64,000 bases of DNA from QHCA01 sp003244095 (GCA_038329965.1 JBBQNN010000011.1:7331-71330); one strand, 5' to 3'; numbered from the stretch's first letter, positions 23,813 to 32,308 are shown. Translations and numbers: made by a program. The notes: generated by a model not told the origin, from the letters alone.

Positions 23813-25042
23813 CTACTTGGTCAGCGTCGGCGGCTTGGCCGACGTGACTGTCGGCGGGGTACCGGCGAACGTGAGGCTCACCCGCGACCGGCCGCCGCCG
23901 CCGGAAATCGCTCCGACGACGAGCAGTGAGTTGACGATGTCGAGGTTCCCCGAACCCGACGTGTCCATTGTGGCTGCGGGGGCGTAGACGTCGCCGGTGA
24001 CGGTTGCCAGGCCGTCGTCACATAGTCGCAGCGGCGCCGTGTTGTCCGGGTCGTAGAACACCGCGAGACGCGGCCCCAGAGCCGTCGAGCCGGTAAGCGC
24101 GATGGTGCCGGTCCCAGCCACCTCGATGGAGCCGACGCTGTCTCCGCCTGTCGAGCACCGCCGCGGCACGTCGGCATTGGCACAGGTGAAGAACAGCAGC
24201 GCCCCGGCGGCCACCAGCGGCGAGGCTCCAGTGAACACGTTCCTGCCGACGATGACGTAGATCCCCGGCAGCAGGACGGTGCAGGCGGTAATGGTCGTGT
24301 AGTTGCCGGGCACGCAGAGGGGGCCGGCAGCGGCAGTCGCGGGCGTGAGCGCCGGCGTCGGCGGCGCGATGGCAAGCGGGTCTGCGAAGGGGTCGATCTT
24401 GACCCCGGCCGGCGCCAGGTTGGCACCGGGTGTGACGTCGCCCGCGACGCCGATCTGGCCCGGCGTCACCACCGTGATACCGCCGCCGGGTCCGGTGCTC
24501 ACGCCACCGTTGATCGCCACATCGCCACCGTTGACCGTCAGGTCGGCGTTGCCAAGGTCGGCGTCACCGAGGACGCAGACGGCACAGCTGACCCCGTTGG
24601 CCAGTCCCCAGGTCGCCTGGGCCGTGGCCGACACGTTCGGGTTCTTGCCACCCGAGACAGCGCCGGCGAAGAAGGTGGGTATCTGCCGGCTCGGCAAACG
24701 GACCTGGACCAGCCTCGCGGCCGGGTCGGAGGAGATGCAGGGGGCGATCGCCGTCGGTAAGGCCGTCGGGTCGATGCAGCCGGCCCAGTCGGCCGGTTGA
24801 ATCCCGGCGCTCGACGCGGCATACCGATGCGCGATGTCGGCGACGTCGGAGGGCAGGGCGGCGGGATTCTTCGACAGGAACTGCGCGGCGGCCAGGGCGG
24901 CGCTGTCGGCGGCGCCCTGGTACTCGCGGCGGACGTCGCGGGCAAAGCCGAGGTCGACGATCAGCGCCGCCAGCCCGAACATCACCGTGCAGAAGATCGC
25001 GACCAGGATCGCCACGGCGCCGTGATCATCACGACCCCTCAT
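23813..25042 (-). CDS. tadG: TadG-like pilus assembly pseudopilin
   Basis: A 409-residue protein with an N-terminal Flp-Tad segment (DHGAVAILVAIFCTVMFGLA, cited from residue 5) and the conserved REYQGAADSAALAAAQFL stretch that defines TadG-related proteins. The rest is extracytoplasmic, with glycine/valine/asparagine-rich strands (ADLTVNGGDVAINGGVSTG) suggesting a beta-helix or beta-rich head, and four to six cysteines that may form disulfides. The von Willebrand domain found in many TadG proteins is not recognisable, but a VWA domain is fused to TadB at 37364. It is coupled to tadE by ATGA. It probably serves the Tad machinery encoded at 34-41 kb. Confidence 0.8.
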   Translation of the reverse strand: MRGRDDHGAVAILVAIFCTVMFGLAALIVDLGFARDVRREYQGAADSAALAAAQFLSKNPAALPSDVADIAHRYAASSAGIQPADWAGCIDPTALPTAIAPCISSDPAARLVQVRLPSRQIPTFFAGAVSGGKNPNVSATAQATWGLANGVSCAVCVLGDADLGNADLTVNGGDVAINGGVSTGPGGGITVVTPGQIGVAGDVTPGANLAPAGVKIDPFADPLAIAPPTPALTPATAAAGPLCVPGNYTTITACTVLLPGIYVIVGRNVFTGASPLVAAGALLFFTCANADVPRRCSTGGDSVGSIEVAGTGTIALTGSTALGPRLAVFYDPDNTAPLRLCDDGLATVTGDVYAPAATMDTSGSGNLDIVNSLLVVGAISGGGGRSRVSLTFAGTPPTVTSAKPPTLTK

Positions 25043-25566
25043 AGGGTGTCACTGCACCACGACCAGTCCAGGCTGCCCGGACCGTCGACCCCGCCGGCAC
25101 CGCCGGTAGCGGACGCGTCGAGATCCTGCTCGATCCGCATGTCCACCTGCGACCTGATGACCCCGGCGTTGGGCAGCGGGACGAACCCGGTGGCACTGGT
25201 GTCGACCGTGAGGGCGCAGACCCGCAGCGTGCCACCCTGCTCCCACCCGGTTCCAGGGTTTCCCGCGGCGTCGAAGACCGTGACCTTGACATAGGTGGTC
25301 CCGGTGGCCGAGCCCGTGTCCTTCTTCACCGTGCAGATCAGCTTGTCGACGTTGGTGCCGGCACGGCAGGCGCCGGAGCCGAAGTTTTCCACGATCCCCT
25401 GCCGGGCACCTTCGCGGACGCCCTGCCGCAGCGCAATCGAGTCCTCGAACCACAGGCCGAAGTCGATGATGCCGAACAACAGCAGGACGAGTACGGGAAC
25501 GACGAGGGCGAACTCCACCGCCGCCGCCCCGCGCTCGGCCGAGCGGTGCCCGCGCAGGGCCTTCAT
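25039..25566 (-). CDS. tadE: TadE-like pseudopilin
   Basis: A 175-residue TadE-family protein. The N-terminus ERGAAAVEFALVVPVLVLLL carries the prepilin-like cleavage context (Gly/Ala with Glu at +5 of the hydrophobic segment), followed by FGIIDFGLWFEDSIALRQGVREGARQG, typical of TadE. The extracytoplasmic part contains cysteine pairs. A GGAGGTGAG Shine-Dalgarno precedes the ATG. It would be processed by a TadV/CpaA-type prepilin peptidase, which is not encoded in the window. It forms an operon with tadG. Confidence 0.88.
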   Translation of the reverse strand: MKALRGHRSAERGAAAVEFALVVPVLVLLLFGIIDFGLWFEDSIALRQGVREGARQGIVENFGSGACRAGTNVDKLICTVKKDTGSATGTTYVKVTVFDAAGNPGTGWEQGGTLRVCALTVDTSATGFVPLPNAGVIRSQVDMRIEQDLDASATGGAGGVDGPGSLDWSWCSDTL

Positions 25567-25640
25567 CCGTGCTCACCTCCAGCGGTCCATGCCCCGGGCA
25601 GCCTAAGTCGCCGCGCAACCCTTTGTCACAGGTTCGCGTC

Positions 25641-26573
25641 TCAGGGCACGATCGAGGTGCCGGCCGAACCGAACAGCACGTCGACCGCCTCGTCGAGCGC
25701 GCCGATGACGGCCCGTGACCCTCCGGAGACCACGAAGTCGCAGCAGGCCTGCACCTTGGGGCCCATCGACCCGGCCGGGAACTCCCCCGCCGCGAGCAGT
25801 TCGCGGGCCTCGGAAACCGTGAGGGTGTCCAGCGAGCGGGCCGACGGCGTGCCGTACCCGACCTGCACCCGCGGCACCTCCGTCAGGATCAGCAGCAGGT
25901 CGGCGGCGACCAGCCGGGCCAGCAGCGCGGCCGTGCGGTCCTTGTCGACGACCGCCTCGACGCCGCGGATCGACGGGCCGTCCTCGACCACGGGTACCCC
26001 GCCCCCGCCGGCGGCGACCACCACGTGCCCGGTCCCGACCAGCGCGGGCAGCACGCCTGCCTCGACCAGCCCGAGCGGCACCGGCGAGGCGACCACCCGG
26101 CGCCACCGGCCGGCCCCGATCGGCAGGAACACGTGGCCCGACTCGGCCGCGATGCGATGAGCCGTCACCTCGTCGTACTGGGGGCCGACCGGCTTGGTCG
26201 GCCGCCGGAAGGCCGGGTCGCGGCCATCCACGATCACCTGGGTCACCAGGCAGAGCGCGCGTTGCGGCAGGCCTCGGGCCCGCAGCTCGCTGTCGAGCGC
26301 CTGGGCCAGCAGGTAGCCGATCTGGCCCTGGCTCTCCGCGCCGCAGACGTCCATGGGCATCGGCGGCACCGTCAGGGCGGCGGCCTCCTGCTGCAGCAGG
26401 ATGCGGCCCACCTGCGGCCCGTTGCCGTGCGTGATCACGAGGGACACGTCGCGGGCGACCAGCTCGGCCAGCACGGAGCTGGTCCGGACCAGCGCGGCCC
26501 GGATCTCCTCGGCCGACCCAGCGCTCGCCGAGGGGCTCAAGGCGTTGCCGCCGAGCGCCACGACAACCCGCAT
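25641..26573 (-). CDS. arcC: Carbamate kinase
   Basis: Catalyses reversible phosphoryl transfer between ATP and carbamate, normally making ATP from carbamoyl phosphate at the end of the arginine deiminase or a purine/allantoin route. The 310-residue product has RVVVALGGNALSPS, LVITHGNGPQVGRILLQQEA (shown as residues about 45-64), VDKDRTAALLARLVAADLL and FPAGSMGPKVQACCDFV, all diagnostic. No arginine deiminase or ornithine carbamoyltransferase is adjacent; the nearest amino-acid gene is the LOR/SDH-domain gene at 21.9 kb. The ATG shares one base with the stop of the ROK kinase gene, so the two are co-translated. Confidence 0.93.
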   Translation of the reverse strand: MRVVVALGGNALSPSASAGSAEEIRAALVRTSSVLAELVARDVSLVITHGNGPQVGRILLQQEAAALTVPPMPMDVCGAESQGQIGYLLAQALDSELRARGLPQRALCLVTQVIVDGRDPAFRRPTKPVGPQYDEVTAHRIAAESGHVFLPIGAGRWRRVVASPVPLGLVEAGVLPALVGTGHVVVAAGGGGVPVVEDGPSIRGVEAVVDKDRTAALLARLVAADLLLILTEVPRVQVGYGTPSARSLDTLTVSEARELLAAGEFPAGSMGPKVQACCDFVVSGGSRAVIGALDEAVDVLFGSAGTSIVP

Positions 26574-27517
26574 CAGCCGGCCCGCGCGAGGTCCGCAGCG
26601 CCGATCAGCCCGGCGGAGTTGCCGAGCCGGGCGAGGCGCACCCCGGGCATGGTCCGGAAGCCCCGGCCGGACAGGTTCGACTCGAAGGCGCGCCGGGTGG
26701 GTTCCAGCAGCAGGGTGCCGGCCTCGGCCACCCCGCCGCCGATGACGAAGCAGCTGGGATCCAGGGCGGCCGCCAGGGAGGCCAGGCCGACACCCAGCCA
26801 GCGGCCGACCTCCTCGAAACATTCGGCCGCGGCGGGATCCCCAGCCAGGGCGGCGGTCGTGACAGCGGGGCCGTCGATGCGGCCGATGTCGCCGTCGGCC
26901 GCCGCCAGCAGGGCCGTGGCCGACAGCGGAGCACCGGTGGCGATGTCGCGCGCCTCACGAGCCAGGGCCTTGCCGCTGGCGTACTGCTCCCAGCAGCCGC
27001 GGTTGCCGCAGCCGCAGCGCCGGCCGCCGGGCACCACACACATGTGCCCGAACTCCGGCGCGATCCCGTTGGCGCCCCGGTATATCTGGCCGGAGACGAT
27101 CAGGCCGCTGCCGATGCCGGTACCCAGCGTGACCATCGCGACCACCCGCTCGCCCTGGGCGACGCCGAAGCGGTGCTCTGCCCACGCGGCAGCGTTGGCG
27201 TCGTTCTCGATCGACACGGGCAGGCCGATCAGGTCGCGCAGCCGGTCGCGCAAGGGCTCGTCGCGCCACGCCAGGTTGGGCGCGAACAGCACGGTCGAGC
27301 GGTCCAGGTCGATCCAGCCGGCCGCCCCCACGCCCACCGCACCGACGGCATGCTCGGCCCGCAGAGCCGCCACGACGCCGGCAATCGCGTCGGCGGTCAG
27401 CCCGACGTCGTTGCTGGGCGTGGGCAGCCGCGCGGAGGCGATGACCGTGCCGTCCTCGGCGACCACCCCACCGGCCACTTTGGTCCCGCCGATGTCCACC
27501 CCGATGGCGAGGCTCAC
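26573..27517 (-). CDS. glkA: ROK-family glucokinase
   Basis: ATP-dependent glucokinase of 314 residues: AIGVDIGGTKVAGGVV (phosphate-binding), ENDANAAAWAEHRFG, LGTGIGSGLIVSG, the EFGHM catalytic region and the ROK zinc motif CGCGNRGCWEQYASG. The size and motifs match Streptomyces GlkA. With the PPi-type phosphofructokinase at 12.7 kb it supplies the upper part of glycolysis. The GTG start lies 7 bp after the stop of the upstream SRPBCC gene, and the stop abuts the carbamate kinase start. Confidence 0.9.
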   Translation of the reverse strand: MSLAIGVDIGGTKVAGGVVAEDGTVIASARLPTPSNDVGLTADAIAGVVAALRAEHAVGAVGVGAAGWIDLDRSTVLFAPNLAWRDEPLRDRLRDLIGLPVSIENDANAAAWAEHRFGVAQGERVVAMVTLGTGIGSGLIVSGQIYRGANGIAPEFGHMCVVPGGRRCGCGNRGCWEQYASGKALAREARDIATGAPLSATALLAAADGDIGRIDGPAVTTAALAGDPAAAECFEEVGRWLGVGLASLAAALDPSCFVIGGGVAEAGTLLLEPTRRAFESNLSGRGFRTMPGVRLARLGNSAGLIGAADLARAG

Positions 27518-27524
27518 GCGCTGT

Positions 27525-27959
27525 TCAGCTTTCGACCCGCTTCTTGAGCTCCTTCAGGGCGATGTCCATGATCATCCGCTCGCCCTTGCGGCGCAGCAGT
27601 CCGAGCATCGGCGTGTTGGTCTCCACGCCCAGGGTGTAGGTCACCTCGGTCCACCCGCCACTCTCGGCCAGCTCGTAGGACCCGTCCTGGCTCTTCATCA
27701 TCTTCGACTCGACCAGCGTCCACGACACCCACGAGCCGTCCTCGGCCCACTCGTAGGCCAGCGTGTAGTCGTCCTTGACCACCCCGGCGTCGATGACGAA
27801 GCGCACCTGGCTCGCGTAGCCGTCCTCGTACTCCTCCAGGACGTCGACCTTCTTGACCGAGGCCGCCCACCCGGGATACGACGGGAAGTCGGCGATCACG
27901 GCCATGACGGCGTCGGCCGGGGCCTCGATGGTGATGGACTGCCGGGACTTCTCTGCCAT
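27525..27959 (-). CDS. SRPBCC/START-like lipid-binding protein (Rv2185c-like)
   Basis: A 144-residue single-domain START/Bet v1-like protein, the same length as Rv2185c (TB16.3) of M. tuberculosis. It shows SITIEAPADAVMAVIADFPSYPGW at the start (shown as residues 8-31, a helix-grip N-terminus) and a C-terminal helix LRRKGERMIMDIALKELKKRVES. Such proteins bind hydrophobic ligands, and aromatase/cyclase-like homologues exist. The M. tuberculosis neighbours (plsC, fadD15) are lipid genes, as here. I chose the ATG at 27959 because a -10 hexamer lies 6 nt upstream and similarity starts there. Confidence 0.8.
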   Translation of the reverse strand: MAEKSRQSITIEAPADAVMAVIADFPSYPGWAASVKKVDVLEEYEDGYASQVRFVIDAGVVKDDYTLAYEWAEDGSWVSWTLVESKMMKSQDGSYELAESGGWTEVTYTLGVETNTPMLGLLRRKGERMIMDIALKELKKRVES

Positions 27960-27965
27960 GGCCGG

Positions 27966-27971
27966 ATCGTA
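27966..27971 (-). promoter_or_regulatory. -10 element TACGAT of the Rv2185c-like gene (leaderless)
   Basis: TACGAT is followed by CCGGCC and ATG on the minus strand, in the 22-bp gap after the phosphoesterase stop. Confidence 0.55.
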
Positions 27972-27981
27972 GCGGCGGGTC

Positions 27982-28749
27982 TCACCAGGCCAGCGCATAC
28001 GGCTGCCCCGAGCCCCGGAAGTGCCCGACGTTCACGCACTCGGTCCGCCCGACCCGCCGCCGCGCATACAGTGGCTGGTGCACGTGACCGAACAGCACGG
28101 TCGCGGGCTGGGTCCGGCGGATGGCCTCCAGCAGTGCCGCACTGCCCCGCTCGAACCGGCGGGCGGCCACGTCGTACAGCAGGTCCGGCAGGTCCGGCGG
28201 GATGTGCGCGCACAGGACGTCGACGGCGCCTACGCGGTCCACTTTGGCCGCATATTCGTCGTCACCGATCTCGTACGGCGTGTTATAGGGGGTACGCAGG
28301 CCGCCGCCGACGAACCCGAACAGCCGCTCGCCGATCTCGGTGGTCTCGCCGTCGAGCACGTTCAGCCCCTCGCGGCTGAACTCCTGCCACAGGCGCGGGA
28401 TGTCGACGTTGCCGTAGGTCAGGTACGTGGGCGTCGGCAGCACGGCGAACATCGCGGCGTACTGCCGGCGCACGGCGTCTTCGATGATGCCGGCCCGGTC
28501 GCCGCCGAGGGTGGACCACAGACTCCTCGACCACTCGCGGGCGGCATCGAAGCGCTGAGCGGTACGCAGCTCGACCAGCGTGGTGACGGCGTCCGGCCCG
28601 AACAGCTCGCCCATGATCCCGGCCCGGTGGTCGGCGTAGTCGATGAAGCAGATCAGGTCGCCCAGGACGATCATCGCGTCGGCGCCGTCGCCGGCCCTTG
28701 CCAGGGCATCGACGCTGCCGTGCACGTCGGAGACGACATGAACCCGCAC
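27982..28749 (-). CDS. Metallophosphoesterase
   Basis: A 255-residue calcineurin-like phosphoesterase. The metal-binding blocks are DVHG (HVVSDVHGS at the N-terminus), GDLICF, YGNVD (in place of GNHD), CAHIPPD and FGHVHQPLY, all present, so it should be active. The substrate is unknown; the family includes nucleotide phosphodiesterases and protein phosphatases. The start is the GTG at 28749 with a -10 hexamer 6 nt upstream. It is followed on the same strand by the SRPBCC, glucokinase and carbamate kinase genes. Confidence 0.85.
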   Translation of the reverse strand: MRVHVVSDVHGSVDALARAGDGADAMIVLGDLICFIDYADHRAGIMGELFGPDAVTTLVELRTAQRFDAAREWSRSLWSTLGGDRAGIIEDAVRRQYAAMFAVLPTPTYLTYGNVDIPRLWQEFSREGLNVLDGETTEIGERLFGFVGGGLRTPYNTPYEIGDDEYAAKVDRVGAVDVLCAHIPPDLPDLLYDVAARRFERGSAALLEAIRRTQPATVLFGHVHQPLYARRRVGRTECVNVGHFRGSGQPYALAW

Positions 28750-28755
28750 CCCATC

Positions 28756-28761
28756 AGCCTA
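28756..28761 (-). promoter_or_regulatory. -10 element TAGGCT of the phosphoesterase gene (leaderless)
   Basis: TAGGCT is followed by GATGGG and GTG on the minus strand; there is no separate Shine-Dalgarno sequence. Confidence 0.55.
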
Positions 28762-28789
28762 AGGCCGCGGCTGCGCCCGCCCGGTGGGC

Positions 28790-29215
28790 TCAGAACACCT
28801 TGCCGACGAGGATCAGCAGCCCGGACAGGGCGAGGGAGCCGAACAGGCCGACCGCCGTCGCGAGGCACAGCCGGGCGGACCGGCCGAGCCGGGACAGATC
28901 GCCGACCAGGGGCAGCCGCAGGCCACTGCCCGCCGCCGTGCCAAGGCCGCCGAGGAAGCCGGCACCGCACGTGACACACGCCGTCGACTCGAAGGCGTTG
29001 TTGGCCCCGCACGCGACACACGGCCAGCCCCGCGCGTGCTTGCCGGGCGCGGCGGCATTCGGCACGGCGACCGCAGCGTCCGGCTCGGTTGGCAGGACCG
29101 GCACGGTCGCCAAGGCCGGCACGGGTGGGGGCCGCAGATCACGGTGGCACAGCAGGCACCAGGGCGCGGCGGGACGTACTGCCGCACCGCACGACGGACA
29201 GCGTGACGTGCTCAT
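28790..29215 (-). CDS. Zinc-ribbon membrane protein of unknown function
   Basis: A 141-residue protein with two four-cysteine zinc ribbons: CPSCGAAVRPAAPWCLLC (about 7-24) and CVACGANNAFESTACVTCG (about 69-87), separated by a proline/alanine-rich stretch. One C-terminal transmembrane helix (FGSLALSGLLILVGKVF at the very end) makes it a cytoplasmic zinc-ribbon protein anchored by its tail. The ATG overlaps the stop of the upstream Rv2186c-like gene by 4 nt. I do not recognise a function; zinc ribbons of this kind often mediate protein contacts. Confidence 0.7.
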   Translation of the reverse strand: MSTSRCPSCGAAVRPAAPWCLLCHRDLRPPPVPALATVPVLPTEPDAAVAVPNAAAPGKHARGWPCVACGANNAFESTACVTCGAGFLGGLGTAAGSGLRLPLVGDLSRLGRSARLCLATAVGLFGSLALSGLLILVGKVF

Positions 29216-29610
29216 GCCTGCGAACTCGGCAGATCGTCGCCGGCACTTGACCGGTCGGCCAATCGGTCTTTGAAGGCAAATCCCACCTTGTTGACCTGTA
29301 TCTGGCGGCGGTGCACCTCCCTCCGGACCGTCCGGCCCGCCGCAGCGGCCGCCTGGCCCGGCGGCAGATCCGCCCGCAGGTAGCAGTGCACGATCACCCC
29401 GTCGCCGTACTGCTGGAGCCACACCTCGCAACTGCCGACGAGCGCTCCCGAGCAGTTCCAGCGGATCCCCTGGACCCCGCGGTCCTGATAGACGGTCAGG
29501 GCCAGACCCGGCCACAACTCACGCCAGAACGCCTCGTCGTGCACCGCGGCGGCCACTCGGGGCGGATCGGCGACGACAAAGGTGGCGCTGACGAGATCGA
29601 CCTGCGGCAC
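29212..29610 (-). CDS. Rv2186c-like conserved protein, probable SRPBCC fold
   Basis: A 132-residue protein occupying the position and size of Rv2186c in M. tuberculosis, between the SRPBCC gene and fadD15. The pattern VDLVSATFVVADPPRVAAAV, then WCSGAL-like beta strands (RWNCSGALVGSCEVWLQQYG) and a C-terminal helix RREVHRRQIQVNKVGFAFKD, suggests a second small START-like domain, although this is inference from hydrophobic periodicity. The GTG at 29610 was chosen because the frame upstream lies inside the divergent fadD15 gene. It is coupled to the zinc-ribbon gene by ATGA. Confidence 0.65.
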   Translation of the reverse strand: MPQVDLVSATFVVADPPRVAAAVHDEAFWRELWPGLALTVYQDRGVQGIRWNCSGALVGSCEVWLQQYGDGVIVHCYLRADLPPGQAAAAAGRTVRREVHRRQIQVNKVGFAFKDRLADRSSAGDDLPSSQA

Positions 29611-29686
29611 TGCGTGAGAATGCCACGGATGGCCGGTAGCGTCTGGCCTGCAGTGACAGTCGACGTACCCGGGGAAGAAGGCAGAC

Positions 29687-31477
29687 GTGCGCGAGTTCAG
29701 CGTTCCCTCCATCGCTGAGGTTGACCCCGAGTCCAACCTGACCGACGCGGTGTGGGTCAACGCCGCCGAGGTGCCCCAGCATGTCGTCTTCAACCGGCGG
29801 ATCGACGGCGCCTGGCAGGACGTCACGGCGGAGGCGTTCCGCGACGACGTGATCGCCGTGGCCAAGGGCCTCATCGCCCGAGGGGTGCAGCCCGGCGACC
29901 GGGTAGGCGTGATGAGCAAGACCCGCTACGAGTGGACCCTCCTCGACTACGCGGTCTGGGTGGCCGGTGGCGTCACCGTGCCGGTCTACGAAACCAGCAG
30001 CACCGAACAGGTCGCTTGGAATCTCGGCGACTCCGGCTGCGTCGCGATGATCGTCGAGACCGCGGAGCACGCGGCCGTCGTCGAGTCCGTCCGCGGCGAA
30101 ATCCCGACGGTCAGGGACGTGTGGCAGATCGAGGCCGACGGCGTCGGCACGATCCGCGGCCTCGGTCGCGACATCCCGGACGAGCAGGTCGAGGAGCGGC
30201 GCCGACTCGCCCGGCCGGACACGCTGGCCACGATCATCTACACCAGCGGCACCACGGGCCGCCCCAAGGGGTGCGAGCTCACCCACCGCAACATGCTGTT
30301 CCAGGTGCTGACCACGGTCGACGGCCTCACGTCGATGTTCAACCCCGAGGGCTCCACGCTGCTGTTCCTGCCCTTGGCGCACGTCTTCGCCCGGTTGATC
30401 CAGGCCGGCGTCGTGCAGACCAGGACCCGCCTCGGGCACACCGCCGACGTCAAGAACCTGCTGCCCGACCTCGCCCAGTTCAGGCCGACGTTCCTCCTGG
30501 CCGTGCCCCGGGTGTTCGAGAAGGTCTACAACGTCTCCAAGCAGCGGGCGCACGACGGCGGCAAGGGCGGCCCGTTCGACAAGGCCGAGGACGTCGCCGT
30601 CGCCTACAGCCGGGCCCTCGACAAGGGCGGCCCCGGCCTGGCACTGCGGGCACAGCACGTAGTATTCGACAAGCTCGTGTACGCCAAGCTGCGGGCCGCC
30701 CTCGGGGGCCGGTGCATCGCCGCGATTTCCGGCGGTGCGCCGCTCGGCGAGCGGCTCGGGCACTTCTTCCGGGGCATCGGCGTAACCGTCTACGAGGGCT
30801 ACGGGCTGACCGAGACCACCGCCGGCGGCTGCCTCAACATCGAGGGAGCCGTGAAGATCGGCACGGTCGGCCGGCCGGTCCCCGGGATCTCGGTCCGTAT
30901 CGCCGACGACGGCGAGATCCTGCTCAAGGGCGACAACATCTTCCGCGGCTACTGGCACAACCCCGAGGCGACGGCAGAGGCGATAACGGCGGACGGCTGG
31001 TTCCGTACCGGCGACCTCGGGGAGATCGACGACGAGGGCTATCTAAGGATCACCGGGCGCAAGAAGGAGCTGATCGTCACCGCCGCCGGCAAGAACGTCG
31101 CACCGGCCGTGCTCGAGGACCGGCTTCGCCGGCACGCGCTGGTCAGCCAGTGCATGGCGGTCGGCGACGCCCAGCCCTTCATCGGCTGTCTCGTGACGAT
31201 CGACCCGGAGGCGTTCCCCAGCTGGAAGCAGCGCAACAGCAAGCCGGCTGACGGCACGGTCGGCGACCTGCGCGAGGACCCCGACCTGCGCGCGGAGATC
31301 CAGAAGGCGGTCGACGAGGCCAACAAGGCGGTATCACAAGCGGAGGCCATCAAGAAGTTCCGCATCCTGCCGCACGACTTCACCCTCGAGGGCGGCGAGC
31401 TGACCCCCAAGCTCAGCCTCAAGCGCAGCGTGGTCCTCAAGCAGTACGCCGATGAGGTCGCCGCGATCTACTCTTGA
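29687..31477 (+). CDS. fadD15: Long-chain fatty-acid-CoA ligase (FadD15-like)
   Basis: AMP-forming acyl-CoA synthetase of 596 residues that activates long-chain fatty acids through an acyl-adenylate. It shows the P-loop YTSGTTGRPKG at about 185-195, GYGLTETTAG, WFRTGDLGEIDDEGYLRITG and the C-terminal GRKKELIVTAAGKNVAP hinge with the catalytic lysine near the end (LTPKLSLKR). These are typical of the AMP-dependent synthetase subfamily containing Rv2187. A GAAGAAGG Shine-Dalgarno precedes the GTG. It diverges from the Rv2186c-like gene with a 76-bp gap. Its neighbours (SRPBCC proteins, plsC, PimB) point to membrane and envelope lipid synthesis. Confidence 0.92.
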   Translation: MREFSVPSIAEVDPESNLTDAVWVNAAEVPQHVVFNRRIDGAWQDVTAEAFRDDVIAVAKGLIARGVQPGDRVGVMSKTRYEWTLLDYAVWVAGGVTVPVYETSSTEQVAWNLGDSGCVAMIVETAEHAAVVESVRGEIPTVRDVWQIEADGVGTIRGLGRDIPDEQVEERRRLARPDTLATIIYTSGTTGRPKGCELTHRNMLFQVLTTVDGLTSMFNPEGSTLLFLPLAHVFARLIQAGVVQTRTRLGHTADVKNLLPDLAQFRPTFLLAVPRVFEKVYNVSKQRAHDGGKGGPFDKAEDVAVAYSRALDKGGPGLALRAQHVVFDKLVYAKLRAALGGRCIAAISGGAPLGERLGHFFRGIGVTVYEGYGLTETTAGGCLNIEGAVKIGTVGRPVPGISVRIADDGEILLKGDNIFRGYWHNPEATAEAITADGWFRTGDLGEIDDEGYLRITGRKKELIVTAAGKNVAPAVLEDRLRRHALVSQCMAVGDAQPFIGCLVTIDPEAFPSWKQRNSKPADGTVGDLREDPDLRAEIQKAVDEANKAVSQAEAIKKFRILPHDFTLEGGELTPKLSLKRSVVLKQYADEVAAIYS

Positions 31478-31590
31478 GGGCACTGCGAACCCGGCATCGC
31501 GACGCCCTCCCCGGCTCCCGGCCGCTCGACAGTTGAGGCACTTAACAACCGGTTTTGCGCAATCCGGCCCGGAGTGCCGCCCCCGTCGCG

Positions 31591-31596
31591 CAGACT
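31591..31596 (+). promoter_or_regulatory. Possible -10 (CAGACT) of the ABC ATPase gene
   Basis: CAGACT ends 7 nt before the ATG at 31604 and no Shine-Dalgarno sequence is present. It deviates from TANNNT at the first base, so it is weaker than the other cases. Confidence 0.35.
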
Positions 31597-31603
31597 GTCG
31601 ATC

Positions 31604-32308
31604 ATGGCGCTGGTGGAGGTCCGCGGGCTCTACGTGAGTTTCGGCGCCGTGCATGCTGTCGTCGACATCGACCTCACCGTCACCGCAGGTGCATCCGTGG
31701 CGCTCGTCGGCCGCAACGGCGCCGGCAAATCCACCACACTGCGAGTGCTGGCCGGCGTGCAGCCCCCGTCAGCGGGAGCCATCAGGGTCGCCGGCATCGA
31801 CGCCGCCCGCGAACCGGCCGCGGTTCGCGCCCGGGTCGGCTATTGCCCCGACGTGGGCGGCCTGATCCCGCGGGCGACCCCGTGGGAGCACCTCGCGCTC
31901 GCCGCCCGGCTGCGGGACCTGCCCGACGGCTGGCAGGGGCGCGGGCGGGACCTGCTCGAGCGATTCGACCTCGGTACGGTCGCCGACCGCCTCACCGCAT
32001 CCTTCTCGCACGGGATGGGCCGGCGGCTCTCGGTGGTGCTGGCGGCCTTCCACACTCCCGACGTGCTCCTGCTCGACGAGCCGTTCGACGGCGTCGACCC
32101 CCTCGGGGTCGAGGCGACGATGCTGGTCATCGCCGAGGCCCGGCTGGCCGGCGCCGCCGTACTGGTGTCCACCCACCTGCTCCCCCTCGCCGTCGAGGCG
32201 TGCGACGAGGCGGTCGTGCTACGCGGGGGCTCGGTCGTCGCGGCCGCACCGGCCACCGAGCTGGCCGGGGAGCTCGGGGCCACCCGTTACCGCTCGCTGC
32301 TGGCATGA
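31604..32308 (+). CDS. ABC transporter ATP-binding protein
   Basis: A 234-residue ATPase of an export-type ABC system with Walker A GRNGAGKST (about 37-45), Walker B VLLLDEP (Asp158, Glu159), Q-loop region in VGYCPDV and H-loop STHLL. The signature motif reads SFSHGMGRRLS instead of the usual LSGGQ; this occurs in drug/lantibiotic-exporter ATPases and still ends with the conserved arginine/leucine pair. Glutamine of the Q-loop appears replaced by Cys/Pro (YCPD), which is also seen in the CcmA-like group. The stop overlaps the permease start. The substrate is unknown. Confidence 0.88.
   Translation: MALVEVRGLYVSFGAVHAVVDIDLTVTAGASVALVGRNGAGKSTTLRVLAGVQPPSAGAIRVAGIDAAREPAAVRARVGYCPDVGGLIPRATPWEHLALAARLRDLPDGWQGRGRDLLERFDLGTVADRLTASFSHGMGRRLSVVLAAFHTPDVLLLDEPFDGVDPLGVEATMLVIAEARLAGAAVLVSTHLLPLAVEACDEAVVLRGGSVVAAAPATELAGELGATRYRSLLA

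Noticed and set aside
26025..28379. 784-codon open frame on the plus strand
   Set aside because: It spans carbamate kinase, glucokinase and SRPBCC genes on the minus strand, all of which have clear family motifs.
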